Source of the DNA: Acidiferrobacteraceae bacterium
GTDB lineage: Bacteria; Pseudomonadota; Gammaproteobacteria; Acidiferrobacterales; Acidiferrobacteraceae
DNA length: 7,830 nucleotides
Reading direction: 5' to 3'
NCBI GenBank assembly: GCA_027343725.1
Contig: DAHWKH010000023.1
Span: 1-7,830 of the forward strand
The notes beneath the pieces were generated by a model. The model was not told the origin of the DNA. It saw only the letters and a list, made by a program, of their open reading frames with translations, and ran no database searches. Position 1 is the stretch's first letter. The number at the start of each line of letters is the position of its first letter. Shown piece after piece: positions 1 through 5,584 of this stretch. The position numbers and the translations under genes were made by a program.

Positions 1-669
1 AATTTCGACGCCGGTATGCGGCTTGTGAAGGAGATCGCCGAGGCGACACCCATCACGCTCGTGAATTCCGTGAATCCTTACCGGCTGCAGGGGCAGAAGA
101 CCGCGGCCTTCGAGGTCGTGGATGCGCTCGGTTTTGCGCCGCAGTACCACTACCTGCCGGTGGGTAATGCCGGCAATATCACCGCCCACTGGATCGGCTA
201 TCGGGATTACGCCCGCCAGGGCCGCTGCGCGCTCCCGAAGCTCGTCGGCTATCAGGCCGCGGGGGCCGCGCCCTTCGTGTCGGGGAACATGGTGGATGAG
301 CCGGAAACCGTCGCGACCGCGATTCGCATCGGCCACCCGCAATCCTGGGCGCTGGCGCGCCAGGCGAGCACCGAAACCAGCGGGTGGTTCGGGGCGGTCG
401 AGGACGCCGAGATCCTGGCGACACAGAAACGCCTGGCGCGCGAGGAGGGGATTTTTTGCGAGCCGGCCTCGGCGGTGTCGGTGGCGGGCGCGCTCAGGGA
501 TCTCGCGGCGGGGCGCATCGACGAAGGCGCAACCGTCGTGTGCACGGTCACGGGTCACGGACTCAAGGATCCGGACGTGGCCATCCGCCAGGCGGGCGCC
601 ACCGAACTCAAGACCGTGACTCCCACCCTGGAGGCCGTGCGCGCCCTCATCGACGCACACACCCGCTAA
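1..669 (+). CDS. thrC: Threonine synthase, C-terminal part (5' end outside window)
   Basis: This is a PLP enzyme that converts O-phospho-L-homoserine to L-threonine and phosphate in the cytoplasm, the last step of threonine synthesis. The frame is open from base 1 (N-F-D-A-G-M...) to TAA at 667-669, giving 222 residues of a protein usually about 350-360 long. The N-terminal part with the PLP lysine lies upstream of the window. Visible family signatures are NSVNPYRLQGQKT, the PLP phosphate-binding glycine loop PVGNAGN followed by ITAHWIGY, the segment EGIFCEPASA, and the C-terminal VTGHGLKDPD, which is very typical of the short threonine synthases. A Met codon at 16 is internal, not the start. 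The gene is followed by a GC hairpin and a long intergenic region, so it probably ends its own transcript and is not co-transcribed with the oxidase genes. The family call is secure. Confidence 0.95.
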   Translation, partial: NFDAGMRLVKEIAEATPITLVNSVNPYRLQGQKTAAFEVVDALGFAPQYHYLPVGNAGNITAHWIGYRDYARQGRCALPKLVGYQAAGAAPFVSGNMVDEPETVATAIRIGHPQSWALARQASTETSGWFGAVEDAEILATQKRLAREEGIFCEPASAVSVAGALRDLAAGRIDEGATVVCTVTGHGLKDPDVAIRQAGATELKTVTPTLEAVRALIDAHTR

Positions 670-680
670 AGCGAAACCCC

Positions 681-696
681 GGGGGCTGCGGCCCCC
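681..696 (+). terminator. GC hairpin just downstream of thrC
   Basis: There is a perfect 6-bp stem, GGGGGC (681-686) and GCCCCC (691-696), with loop TGCG, starting 11 nt after the thrC stop. No T-run follows (TCAACCCCC), so it is not a textbook intrinsic terminator. It could pause RNA polymerase, protect the 3' end of the thrC mRNA, or act together with Rho. Its position makes a 3'-end role plausible. Confidence 0.4.
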
Positions 697-1043
697 TCAA
701 CCCCCAAGCGGCGCGCGCGTTGCGCCCGCTCATCCCGCGCCCTCAATCCCAGACCTGGCCCGCTTCGCCTGAGCCCCTGACCCGTGCGGGTGTCCCGGCA
801 GGGGCGGATGCCGCTACGGACCCCTTTGCGCGCGCCGGTGCGGCGCAAGCGCGCCTCGGTCCGTTCCTCGTGGGCCTCGAACCACTCAATCAGTATATTC
901 GGGCATTATGATGCACTAATGAAAAACGCCTCACAGGGCCCCATGCAGGCCGCGCGGGGCCTCAGTATTAATATAAAAGTAGATTCTATATTACTGCTTT
1001 GTTGCACAAACCATCTAGCGCGGGCGCTCCGATGGGCTTAAAC
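697..1043. other. Intergenic region with AT-rich patch, no supported gene
   Basis: I find no convincing gene here. Open frames crossing it lack ribosome-binding sites and family motifs. About 697-890 is GC-rich and featureless. About 890-1010 is much richer in A+T than the rest of the window and contains several small dyads. These are CATTA-N8-TAATG (904-921), GGCCCC/GGGGCC around a 13-nt loop (937-942 and 956-961), CAGTA-tta-ATATA paired with TATATTACTG (963-975 and 987-996), and TTTGT-TGC-ACAAA (998-1010). The AT-rich patch may contain promoter elements for the oxidase operon or be the scar of an old insertion; neither is proven. Confidence 0.5.
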
Positions 1044-1057
1044 TTGATCTCGATCAA
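1044..1057 (+). promoter_or_regulatory. FNR/ANR/FixK-type binding site upstream of the cbb3-like operon
   Basis: The sequence TTGAT-CTCG-ATCAA is an exact match to the FNR-family consensus TTGAT-N4-ATCAA, a perfect dyad. FNR, ANR and FixK proteins commonly activate cbb3 oxidase operons when oxygen is low, and this site lies 117 nt before the ccoN start codon. If the site is centred at about -41.5, as in class II activation, transcription would start near 1092. No clear -10 hexamer is visible at the corresponding place, as is common for strongly activator-dependent promoters. The match is observed; the role in regulation is inferred from the family and from position. Confidence 0.8.
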
Positions 1058-1174
1058 AAAACGGAACGGGGGATTGTGCCCAAGTCTTGCGAACGAACGG
1101 CGCCAGGATCGGACGTTGTCCCGCTCTACTAAGCACGCCCCCAGTGACCACTCGGAACCGGGGACCTGAAAGAG

Positions 1175-2581
1175 ATGCAGACAGAGAAGACGGAGGAGTT
1201 GGCTGCGGGCGAGTCGTTAATCGAACCGAAGCTTATAAGAGCCCACATCGGGGCCGCAATTTTCTGGTTGATCTATCTCATAGTCGGAGGAGGCCTGCTC
1301 GTCGCCATCAAGTTCACGTGGCCCAACTTTCTCGGTAACATCCCGCAGTTCACCTGGGGCCGACTGCGCTTCGTCCACACGCAAACGGTCGCCTACGGGT
1401 GGTTCGTCGATATCTTTCTCGCCGCCATTTATTACATGGTGCCGCGGCTCACCCGGGTGAAGCTCGCGAGCCCCACGCTCGCGTGGTTCAATTTCTACTT
1501 TTATAACACCATGGTCGCAATCGGCGTCTTCCAGCTCATGGAAGGGCACAATCTCGGCGTCGTGTGGATGGAGTATCCGAGCTTCATCAACATCCTGATG
1601 CTGATATCCTACGGGGCGCTCGGGTACAATTTCTTCGCATCCTATCTGCGCAGCAAGGAACGCAACCTCTACGTTTCGAGCTGGTACATGATGAGCTTCG
1701 TGATCTGGGCGACCTTGAACTGGATCATGGGAGGGCTGGTGCCGGCCTACGTCGCGCCGGGAATCGCGAGCGCCGTGGTGGGCGGTCTTTTCATCCACGA
1801 CCTCGTGGGTCTCGTGGTGACGCCGCTCGCGACCGCCATGATCTACTATTTCTTGCCGGTCATGCTGAGGCGGCCCATCTACTCCCATTCGCTTTCGTTG
1901 ATGGGGTTTTGGAGCCTCGCGTTCTTCTACCCCCTCGTCGGCATCCACCATTACTACTACAGCCCGATCCCCATGTGGGCGCAGTACATCGCCCAGGGGA
2001 CTTCGTTCATGCTGTTCTTCACCGTCTATACGGTCCTCTACAACGTCTACAAGACGATGAAGGGTCGCTGGGGCGATCTGGCCGACAACATCGCGCTGCG
2101 CTGGCTGATCGGCGGGACGGTCTTCTACCTCATGGTCTGCACCCAGGGGCCGCTGCAGGCGCTTTTGATCGAGCAGCCGCTGATCCACTTCACGGACTGG
2201 GTCATCGGTCACTCGCACATGGCGCTTCTGGGCTTCGGGACGTTCGTGGCCATGGGCTTCGTGCACTACGCCTGGCCGCGGCTGACGGGTAACGCCTTGA
2301 ACAAGACCCTGTCGGAATGGTCCTTCTGGCTCGCCTTCATCGGTTCCTCGTGGATGTTCATCGACCTCTGGGTCGCGGGGCTGATGGAGGGCTACTACTG
2401 GGGCTACGGCAAGCCGTGGATGGACTCGATCGTGCGCCTCCAGCCGTATTGGTTCAGCCGCACGCTCTCGGGGATCGTGGTGCTCACGGGCTTCATTCTG
2501 GTGGCCATCAATCTCATCGTGACGGCGCGCGTCAAGCAGCCGGCGACCGAGCGCCCGGCGGCGCTCGCGGGCGCGAGGTAA
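1175..2581 (+). CDS. ccoN: Divergent cbb3-type (C-family) haem-copper oxidase subunit I
   Basis: This is the catalytic membrane subunit that reduces O2 to water and pumps protons. It has 468 residues, close to the usual CcoN length, and is almost entirely hydrophobic helices. The low-spin haem b ligand is H68 (RLRFVHT). The CuB ligands are H208 (FIHDLVG) and the pair H258-H259 (VGIHHYYY). Y252 in FFYPLVGIHH aligns with the cbb3 active-site tyrosine that cross-links to a CuB histidine. H346 and H348 (DWVIGHSHMA) are the haem b3 and b ligands. The Tyr argues for an oxidase rather than a NorB NO reductase, and the NorB glutamates are absent. Differences from typical CcoN are HD in place of HN after the first CuB ligand, Q324 where most have Glu in the EGP motif, and YSHSLS in place of YSYRLS. 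The ATG has only a weak purine-rich site (GAAAGAG) before it; no better start is seen. The next gene follows after 6 nt. Confidence 0.93.
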   Translation: MQTEKTEELAAGESLIEPKLIRAHIGAAIFWLIYLIVGGGLLVAIKFTWPNFLGNIPQFTWGRLRFVHTQTVAYGWFVDIFLAAIYYMVPRLTRVKLASPTLAWFNFYFYNTMVAIGVFQLMEGHNLGVVWMEYPSFINILMLISYGALGYNFFASYLRSKERNLYVSSWYMMSFVIWATLNWIMGGLVPAYVAPGIASAVVGGLFIHDLVGLVVTPLATAMIYYFLPVMLRRPIYSHSLSLMGFWSLAFFYPLVGIHHYYYSPIPMWAQYIAQGTSFMLFFTVYTVLYNVYKTMKGRWGDLADNIALRWLIGGTVFYLMVCTQGPLQALLIEQPLIHFTDWVIGHSHMALLGFGTFVAMGFVHYAWPRLTGNALNKTLSEWSFWLAFIGSSWMFIDLWVAGLMEGYYWGYGKPWMDSIVRLQPYWFSRTLSGIVVLTGFILVAINLIVTARVKQPATERPAALAGAR

Positions 2582-2587
2582 GCGGCC

Positions 2588-3934
2588 ATGGATGCGCAAA
2601 AATGGGGTATCGAACGCGCGGTCTTCATCATGCTGGTCGCGGGCGTCGGCTTCTTCGCTCTGGCGTTCATCGGCCTGGGCGTGACGCCGTGGTTCAACAT
2701 CAACCATGAACTGAAGGGTCACCGGAAGACGGAGCACGTGGCGCAGTACACGCCGCTTCAGCTGCGCGGCCGGCAGATCTACATCGCCAACGGCTGTTAC
2801 TACTGCCACAGCCAGTTCGTGCGGCCGGTGGCCGACGACCCCTTGCGTTTCGGGGCCGTGTCGAAGGCCTGGGAGTACAAGCACCAGTATCCGAACCTTT
2901 TGAGCACGCGGCGCAAGGGGCCGGATCTGACCCGCGAATCGCTCGATCATCCCGCGGATTGGGAGTATGTCCATCTCTACGACCCGCGCATGATCGTGCC
3001 GTGGTCGATCATGCCCGCCTACCACTGGATGTTCAACGGCTCGCCTGGGAAACCCAATGGCCAGGCCAAGGCCTTGGTGGCCTATCTCGGGACGCTCGGG
3101 AAGGCCCGGAAGCGCGAGATGCTCGCCAAAGGCACGCTGAAAAAGGTCTTTGTTCCCGGGATCGGCACCGTCCTGCACTATCCCTACAAGGGCGGGCGCC
3201 TCACGTCGCCGGGGTATGACCACGTGGCCTTCTTCCACAAGGCCCCGCGGATCGCCGACACGGCCGCCGCGCGGGGTCGGGGCAAGCACCTCTACGCCCT
3301 CGACTGCGCCAGCTGTCACGGCTCCACCGGCGACGGCCGGGGCCGCGCGGCGCGCTACCTGAGCCCGCGCCCGGTGCGTCTGAACGCCTTCAGGTTCCGG
3401 GCGGGCTTCGTCTACAAGGTGCTCTATTACGGGCGTCCGGGCTCGGCCATGCCCTCGTGGGTGCACGCGCCCGATGGGTTCCTGACGCCGCGGGACTTGT
3501 GGAGCGTCGCGTACTACGTGAAGACGCTGCATCAGAATGCGGCCCTGCCGCCGCCCAAGCACCCGCCACTCCCCCGGACCGCGGCCCTCGTCAAGCTCGG
3601 AGGCCAGCAGTTCGCCACCAACTGCGCGACCTGTCATGGGCCGAAGGGCGAAGGCAACGGGGTGTTGGCGCGTGCGCTGACGCCGGCGCCGGTCGATCTC
3701 GCCATGATGACGCCCTCGGCGCGGTGGGTGTATCACACGCTGAACCACGGGCGGGCCGGCACGGCGATGCCCGCGTTCAGTTCGCTGTCGCGCAAGGTGC
3801 GTTGGGCGATCGCGTACTTCGTGCAGACCCTGGCGCAGAAGCCCGCCAACAGCCAGTCCGCGGCGGTGGCGCGCAAGCAATCCGTTCAGATGGCCCGTGC
3901 CGCGGGCCATGGTACGCTGACTCATAGCTCGTGA
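2588..3934 (+). CDS. Fused CcoO-CcoP-like tri-haem cytochrome c subunit
   Basis: This membrane-anchored electron-transfer subunit passes electrons from soluble or membrane c-type donors to CcoN. Of 448 residues, 1-170 match CcoO: one N-terminal membrane helix (about 11-31), haem site CYYCH (70-74) followed by SQFVRP, and axial Met M142 in WSIMPAY. After a linker (about 172-222) come two class I cytochrome c domains of the CcoP kind. The first has CASCH (240-244) with M288 (SAMPSW); the second has CATCH (346-350, GPKGEG follows) with M394 (TAMPAF). CcoO and CcoP are normally separate proteins, and CcoP has its own membrane helix, which is missing here. The C-terminal 30 residues are a polar, Ala/Ser-rich tail. 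The start ATG has GAGGT (2575-2579), overlapping the ccoN stop, 8 nt upstream. Three haems c and the periplasmic location follow from family knowledge; the single continuous frame is seen directly. Confidence 0.9.
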   Translation: MDAQKWGIERAVFIMLVAGVGFFALAFIGLGVTPWFNINHELKGHRKTEHVAQYTPLQLRGRQIYIANGCYYCHSQFVRPVADDPLRFGAVSKAWEYKHQYPNLLSTRRKGPDLTRESLDHPADWEYVHLYDPRMIVPWSIMPAYHWMFNGSPGKPNGQAKALVAYLGTLGKARKREMLAKGTLKKVFVPGIGTVLHYPYKGGRLTSPGYDHVAFFHKAPRIADTAAARGRGKHLYALDCASCHGSTGDGRGRAARYLSPRPVRLNAFRFRAGFVYKVLYYGRPGSAMPSWVHAPDGFLTPRDLWSVAYYVKTLHQNAALPPPKHPPLPRTAALVKLGGQQFATNCATCHGPKGEGNGVLARALTPAPVDLAMMTPSARWVYHTLNHGRAGTAMPAFSSLSRKVRWAIAYFVQTLAQKPANSQSAAVARKQSVQMARAAGHGTLTHSS

Positions 3935-3944
3935 GGTGACGACG

Positions 3945-4175
3945 ATGTTCGATTCGATATCCGTATATGCGTGGATTTTGACAATAGGATTCGCGATTTA
4001 CGCGACCATCGGCATGACGTGGTTCGGGGCATGGGTGCTGTACGCGAAACGCCTGCGCCGGCTCGGGTACGTGGTGGTGGACCGGCACATGGTGGTGGCG
4101 CAGATCAAACGCGATCTGCACCTTACGGGTCCGGAAGGCGATGCGCGCGACCGGCGCGCCCCGGCGAGCCGATAG
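3945..4175 (+). CDS. Small single-pass membrane protein A of the oxidase operon
   Basis: I do not recognise the family. The 76-residue product has one hydrophobic segment (about residues 5-33, with WILTIGFAIYA and ending in a Trp-rich stretch), then a basic cluster KRLRR and a polar C-terminal half rich in Arg and Asp. I chose ATG 3945 because GAGGT (3933-3937) overlaps the stop of the upstream gene and lies 7 nt before it; a GTG at 3936 would give three more residues but sits inside that ribosome site. Gene B at 4187 appears to be a paralogue, sharing W-I-L-T-I-G and I-Y-A in the membrane segment followed by an Arg cluster. Position next to ccoN and ccoOP suggests an accessory oxidase subunit or assembly factor, possibly doing the job of CcoQ, but nothing in the sequence proves it. 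Confidence 0.7.
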   Translation: MFDSISVYAWILTIGFAIYATIGMTWFGAWVLYAKRLRRLGYVVVDRHMVVAQIKRDLHLTGPEGDARDRRAPASR

Positions 4176-4186
4176 GGGAGGGTGGC

Positions 4187-4360
4187 ATGAGTCTTTTGGG
4201 TCCACACAATCCCGGTGTCGAATTGGGGTGGATTTTGACGATCGGTGTCGTGATCTACGCCGGGGCTGGGTTTTTGGGATACATGGCCCTCAATTGGGTC
4301 CTGAAAATCCGCAGGCGCCGCACGCAGTCGAAGTATAAGGAGGTCAAGCATGGAACCTAA
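4187..4360 (+). CDS. Small single-pass membrane protein B, apparent paralogue of protein A
   Basis: This unrecognised 57-residue protein has a short N-terminal segment (MSLLGPHNPG), one membrane helix at about residues 12-39 (LGWILTIGVVIYAGAGFLGYM) and a strongly basic cytosolic-looking end (KIRRRR...KYKEVK). The ribosome site AGGGGAGG (4174-4181) is excellent and lies 5 nt before ATG 4187. The helix resembles that of the gene just upstream (WILTIG, IYA, W-x-L, RR), and 12 bases, GTGGATTTTGAC, are identical in the two genes (3971-3982 and 4228-4239), which points to a tandem duplication. The 3' end overlaps the next gene by 11 nt, so translation is probably coupled. Size and charge pattern resemble CcoQ-class small subunits, but I see no specific CcoQ motif. 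Confidence 0.72.
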   Translation: MSLLGPHNPGVELGWILTIGVVIYAGAGFLGYMALNWVLKIRRRRTQSKYKEVKHGT

Positions 4361-4490
4361 CAGTCACAAGGAGCCGGAGCCCTACATCCCGGAGCCTGAA
4401 AACGGCGGCCTCTCGCTGCCCCTCAAGATCGGCTGGTTTCTCGCCTTCTGCTTTCTGATCGGCAGCACGGTGTACGGCTTTATTCATTGA
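4350..4490 (+). CDS. Small membrane protein C, 46 residues
   Basis: The predicted protein starts with a polar, Pro/Glu-rich stretch (MEPNSHKEPEPYIPEPENGG) and then has one membrane helix (about residues 23-43, LPLKIGWFLAFCFLIG) ending in YGFIH. An N-in/C-out small anchor of an oxidase complex would look like this, but no family is recognised. ATG 4350 has a strong AAGGAGG (4337-4343) 6 nt upstream and starts inside the end of the preceding gene. The good ribosome site, the coupled overlap and the hydrophobic core make a real gene likely in spite of its size. Because the fused CcoOP lacks the CcoP anchor, this protein is one candidate for a separate anchor subunit; that is speculation. Confidence 0.65.
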   Translation: MEPNSHKEPEPYIPEPENGGLSLPLKIGWFLAFCFLIGSTVYGFIH

Positions 4491-4505
4491 GACGAGGGGC
4501 GCACG

Positions 4506-4652
4506 GTGGAGAGGAGTCAGCGAAACGGGTTCTTGTGGTATCTCGGGGTCATGGCGGTCCTGATCGCGATCTATTTCTTTCTCGAGTCGACGGCATGGGG
4601 GCGGTTCGTGTGGATCGTTCTGAGCCGCCAACCGGGGACCTGGCATCTGTAA
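4506..4652 (+). CDS. Small membrane protein D, GTG start, 48 residues
   Basis: The frame reads V/M-ERSQRNGF, then a helix LWYLGVMAVLIAIYFFL (about residues 10-26), then an amphipathic, Trp-rich end (WGRFVWIVLSRQPGTWHL). The start is inferred as GTG 4506 because GAGGGG (4494-4499) lies 6 nt upstream; the only Met codon in frame is within the helix. It is 15 nt after the previous stop. I do not recognise the family. It is followed by the strong hairpin at 4663-4684, so it may be the last gene of the first part of the transcript. The frame, ribosome site and membrane-like composition support it; the call would be lost if relatives do not keep this frame. Confidence 0.55.
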   Translation: MERSQRNGFLWYLGVMAVLIAIYFFLESTAWGRFVWIVLSRQPGTWHL

Positions 4653-4662
4653 AAGCGCTCGT

Positions 4663-4684
4663 CCCCGGGCGCTCGCGCCCGGGG
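4663..4684 (+). terminator. Strong intercistronic hairpin (9-bp GC stem)
   Basis: CCCCGGGCG (4663-4671) pairs perfectly with CGCCCGGGG (4676-4684) around the loop CTCG. It fills the largest gap (45 nt) of the cluster. There is no T-run after it, and the next gene's ribosome site (AGAGGGGG) begins directly at its 3' foot. It is therefore better read as an mRNA stability, attenuation or translation-control element than as a full terminator. Confidence 0.55.
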
Positions 4685-4697
4685 AGAGGGGGTGGCT

Positions 4698-4898
4698 ATG
4701 ATGAATGAATTCTACCGGTACCAGATCTTCATCACCGGGTTTTTCGTCGCACTCTTTTTTTTCCTCGTGGTCGTGGTGAAGATCTTCATGATGTCGAGCT
4801 GGAAGGCCTGGACACGCAGCCCGGACGCGCGTAAGAGCGTCGAGTTACCGAAATACCAGCTCCTGGACGTCGAAGCCGAAGACGACGCGTCCCTGTAG
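4698..4898 (+). CDS. Small membrane protein E, one helix with acidic tail
   Basis: This unrecognised protein has 66 residues when started at ATG 4698; ATG 4701 and GTG 4692 are alternatives. AGAGGGGG just upstream (4685-4692) is the likely ribosome site. After MMNEFYRYQ comes one very hydrophobic helix (about residues 10-32, ending VVVVKIF), then a soluble tail with SWKAWTRSPDARKS and an acidic end (VEAEDDASL). The size and the helix-plus-acidic-tail design recall small assembly or oxidase accessory proteins such as CcoS, but the CcoS motif (FDDLDGPA...) is not present, so I do not use that name. It lies 15 nt before the SafE-like gene and is probably co-transcribed with the copper genes. Confidence 0.7.
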   Translation: MMNEFYRYQIFITGFFVALFFFLVVVVKIFMMSSWKAWTRSPDARKSVELPKYQLLDVEAEDDASL

Positions 4899-4913
4899 GG
4901 CTTGGGCACAGGC

Positions 4914-5582
4914 ATGGCAGCGGGATTGTGGTTGTCGGCCCTGTTCGTCGGTCTCATCGGGTCGGGGACCCACTGCCTCGGCATGTGCGGGGGCATCATG
5001 GGCGCGTTGTCCGTGAACATCCGGCGCGACGGGCGCAGCGCCTGCCCCTACCTTCTGGCTTATAACCTCGGGCGGGTCATGAGTTATACGCTCGCCGGCG
5101 CGGTCCTGGGCGGGCTCGGGCACGGTCTCGTCGCGGCCGTTCCGGGGGCCGCGGTCGCAAGCTTAGGCGATCGTATCGCGGCGCTGTTCATGGTCGCGCT
5201 CGGGCTCTTTCTCGGCGGGTGGTGGCGGGTGCTGGGGCGGCTCGAGGCATGGGGCGCGCGCGGCTTTGCCTATATCCGGCCGCTCGGCGAGCGCCTGATG
5301 CCGGTGACCCGCCTACCGCAAGCCCTGGCGCTCGGTGTCTTGTGGGGGTTTTTGCCCTGCGGTCTCGTCTATTCGGTGCTCGCCTGGGCGCTCGCGAGCG
5401 GCTCGGCGCTCAAGGGGGCGGCCCTCATGGCGATCTTCGGGCTTGCGACCGCGCCCGGACTCCTGACGCTCGGCGGCACGCAGCGTCTCGCCCTGGTCCT
5501 GCGCAAGCGCTCGGTGCGCCAGGCGCTCGCGGCACTGGTGGTCGTTTACGGGTTGGTCAGTTTCGTGACGCCGCTCGCCTGA
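4914..5582 (+). CDS. SafE/DsbD_2-family polytopic membrane protein, likely oxidase maturation
   Basis: This 222-residue polytopic protein has about six hydrophobic segments. It begins with helix 1 carrying GSGTHCLGMCGG (H20, C21, M24, C25) and has a second conserved cysteine in GFLPCGLVYS (C149) in the second half. These are hallmarks of the COG2836 group often named sulfite exporter TauE/SafE, related to the membrane domain of DsbD (DsbD_2). Members often lie beside ccoI in cbb3 loci. The His/Cys/Met set is consistent with handling copper or electrons for CuB assembly, although the substrate is not shown by sequence and the name 'sulfite exporter' should not be taken literally. I chose ATG 4914 over an in-frame TTG at 4902, which would start 3 nt after the previous stop without a ribosome site. 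The 4914 site itself is weak. ccoI follows 2 nt after the stop. Confidence 0.85.
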   Translation: MAAGLWLSALFVGLIGSGTHCLGMCGGIMGALSVNIRRDGRSACPYLLAYNLGRVMSYTLAGAVLGGLGHGLVAAVPGAAVASLGDRIAALFMVALGLFLGGWWRVLGRLEAWGARGFAYIRPLGERLMPVTRLPQALALGVLWGFLPCGLVYSVLAWALASGSALKGAALMAIFGLATAPGLLTLGGTQRLALVLRKRSVRQALAALVVVYGLVSFVTPLA

Positions 5583-5584
5583 GT

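Noticed and set aside
920..1042. 40-codon frame starting ATG AAA AAC upstream of ccoN
   Set aside because: It has no ribosome-binding site and no recognisable family. It reads through the AT-rich patch and its dyads, and it ends just before the FNR box. It is likely chance.
1155..1168. Short repeat ACCGGGGACCTG near the ccoN start and again near 4631
   Set aside because: Twelve bases of GC-rich sequence, one copy inside a coding region and one in a leader, with no structural context. Likely coincidence.
1175..2581. Possibility that the haem-copper protein is a NorB nitric oxide reductase
   Set aside because: The cross-link tyrosine Y252 in FFYPLVGIHH aligns with cbb3 CcoN, and the glutamates typical of NorB after the first metal histidine are absent. 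Neighbours (CcoO domain, CcoI) are those of a cbb3 oxidase.
1217..3925. 902-codon open frame on the minus strand opposite ccoN and ccoOP
   Set aside because: Its product is Arg/His/Pro/Glu-rich low-complexity sequence with no motifs. It mirrors clearly real genes on the + strand, and GC-rich codon use keeps the antisense frame open. It is a shadow.
4698..4898. Naming small protein E as CcoS
   Set aside because: One helix with an acidic tail is similar in design, but the conserved CcoS segment (FDDLDGPA) is not present, so the name would be unsupported.
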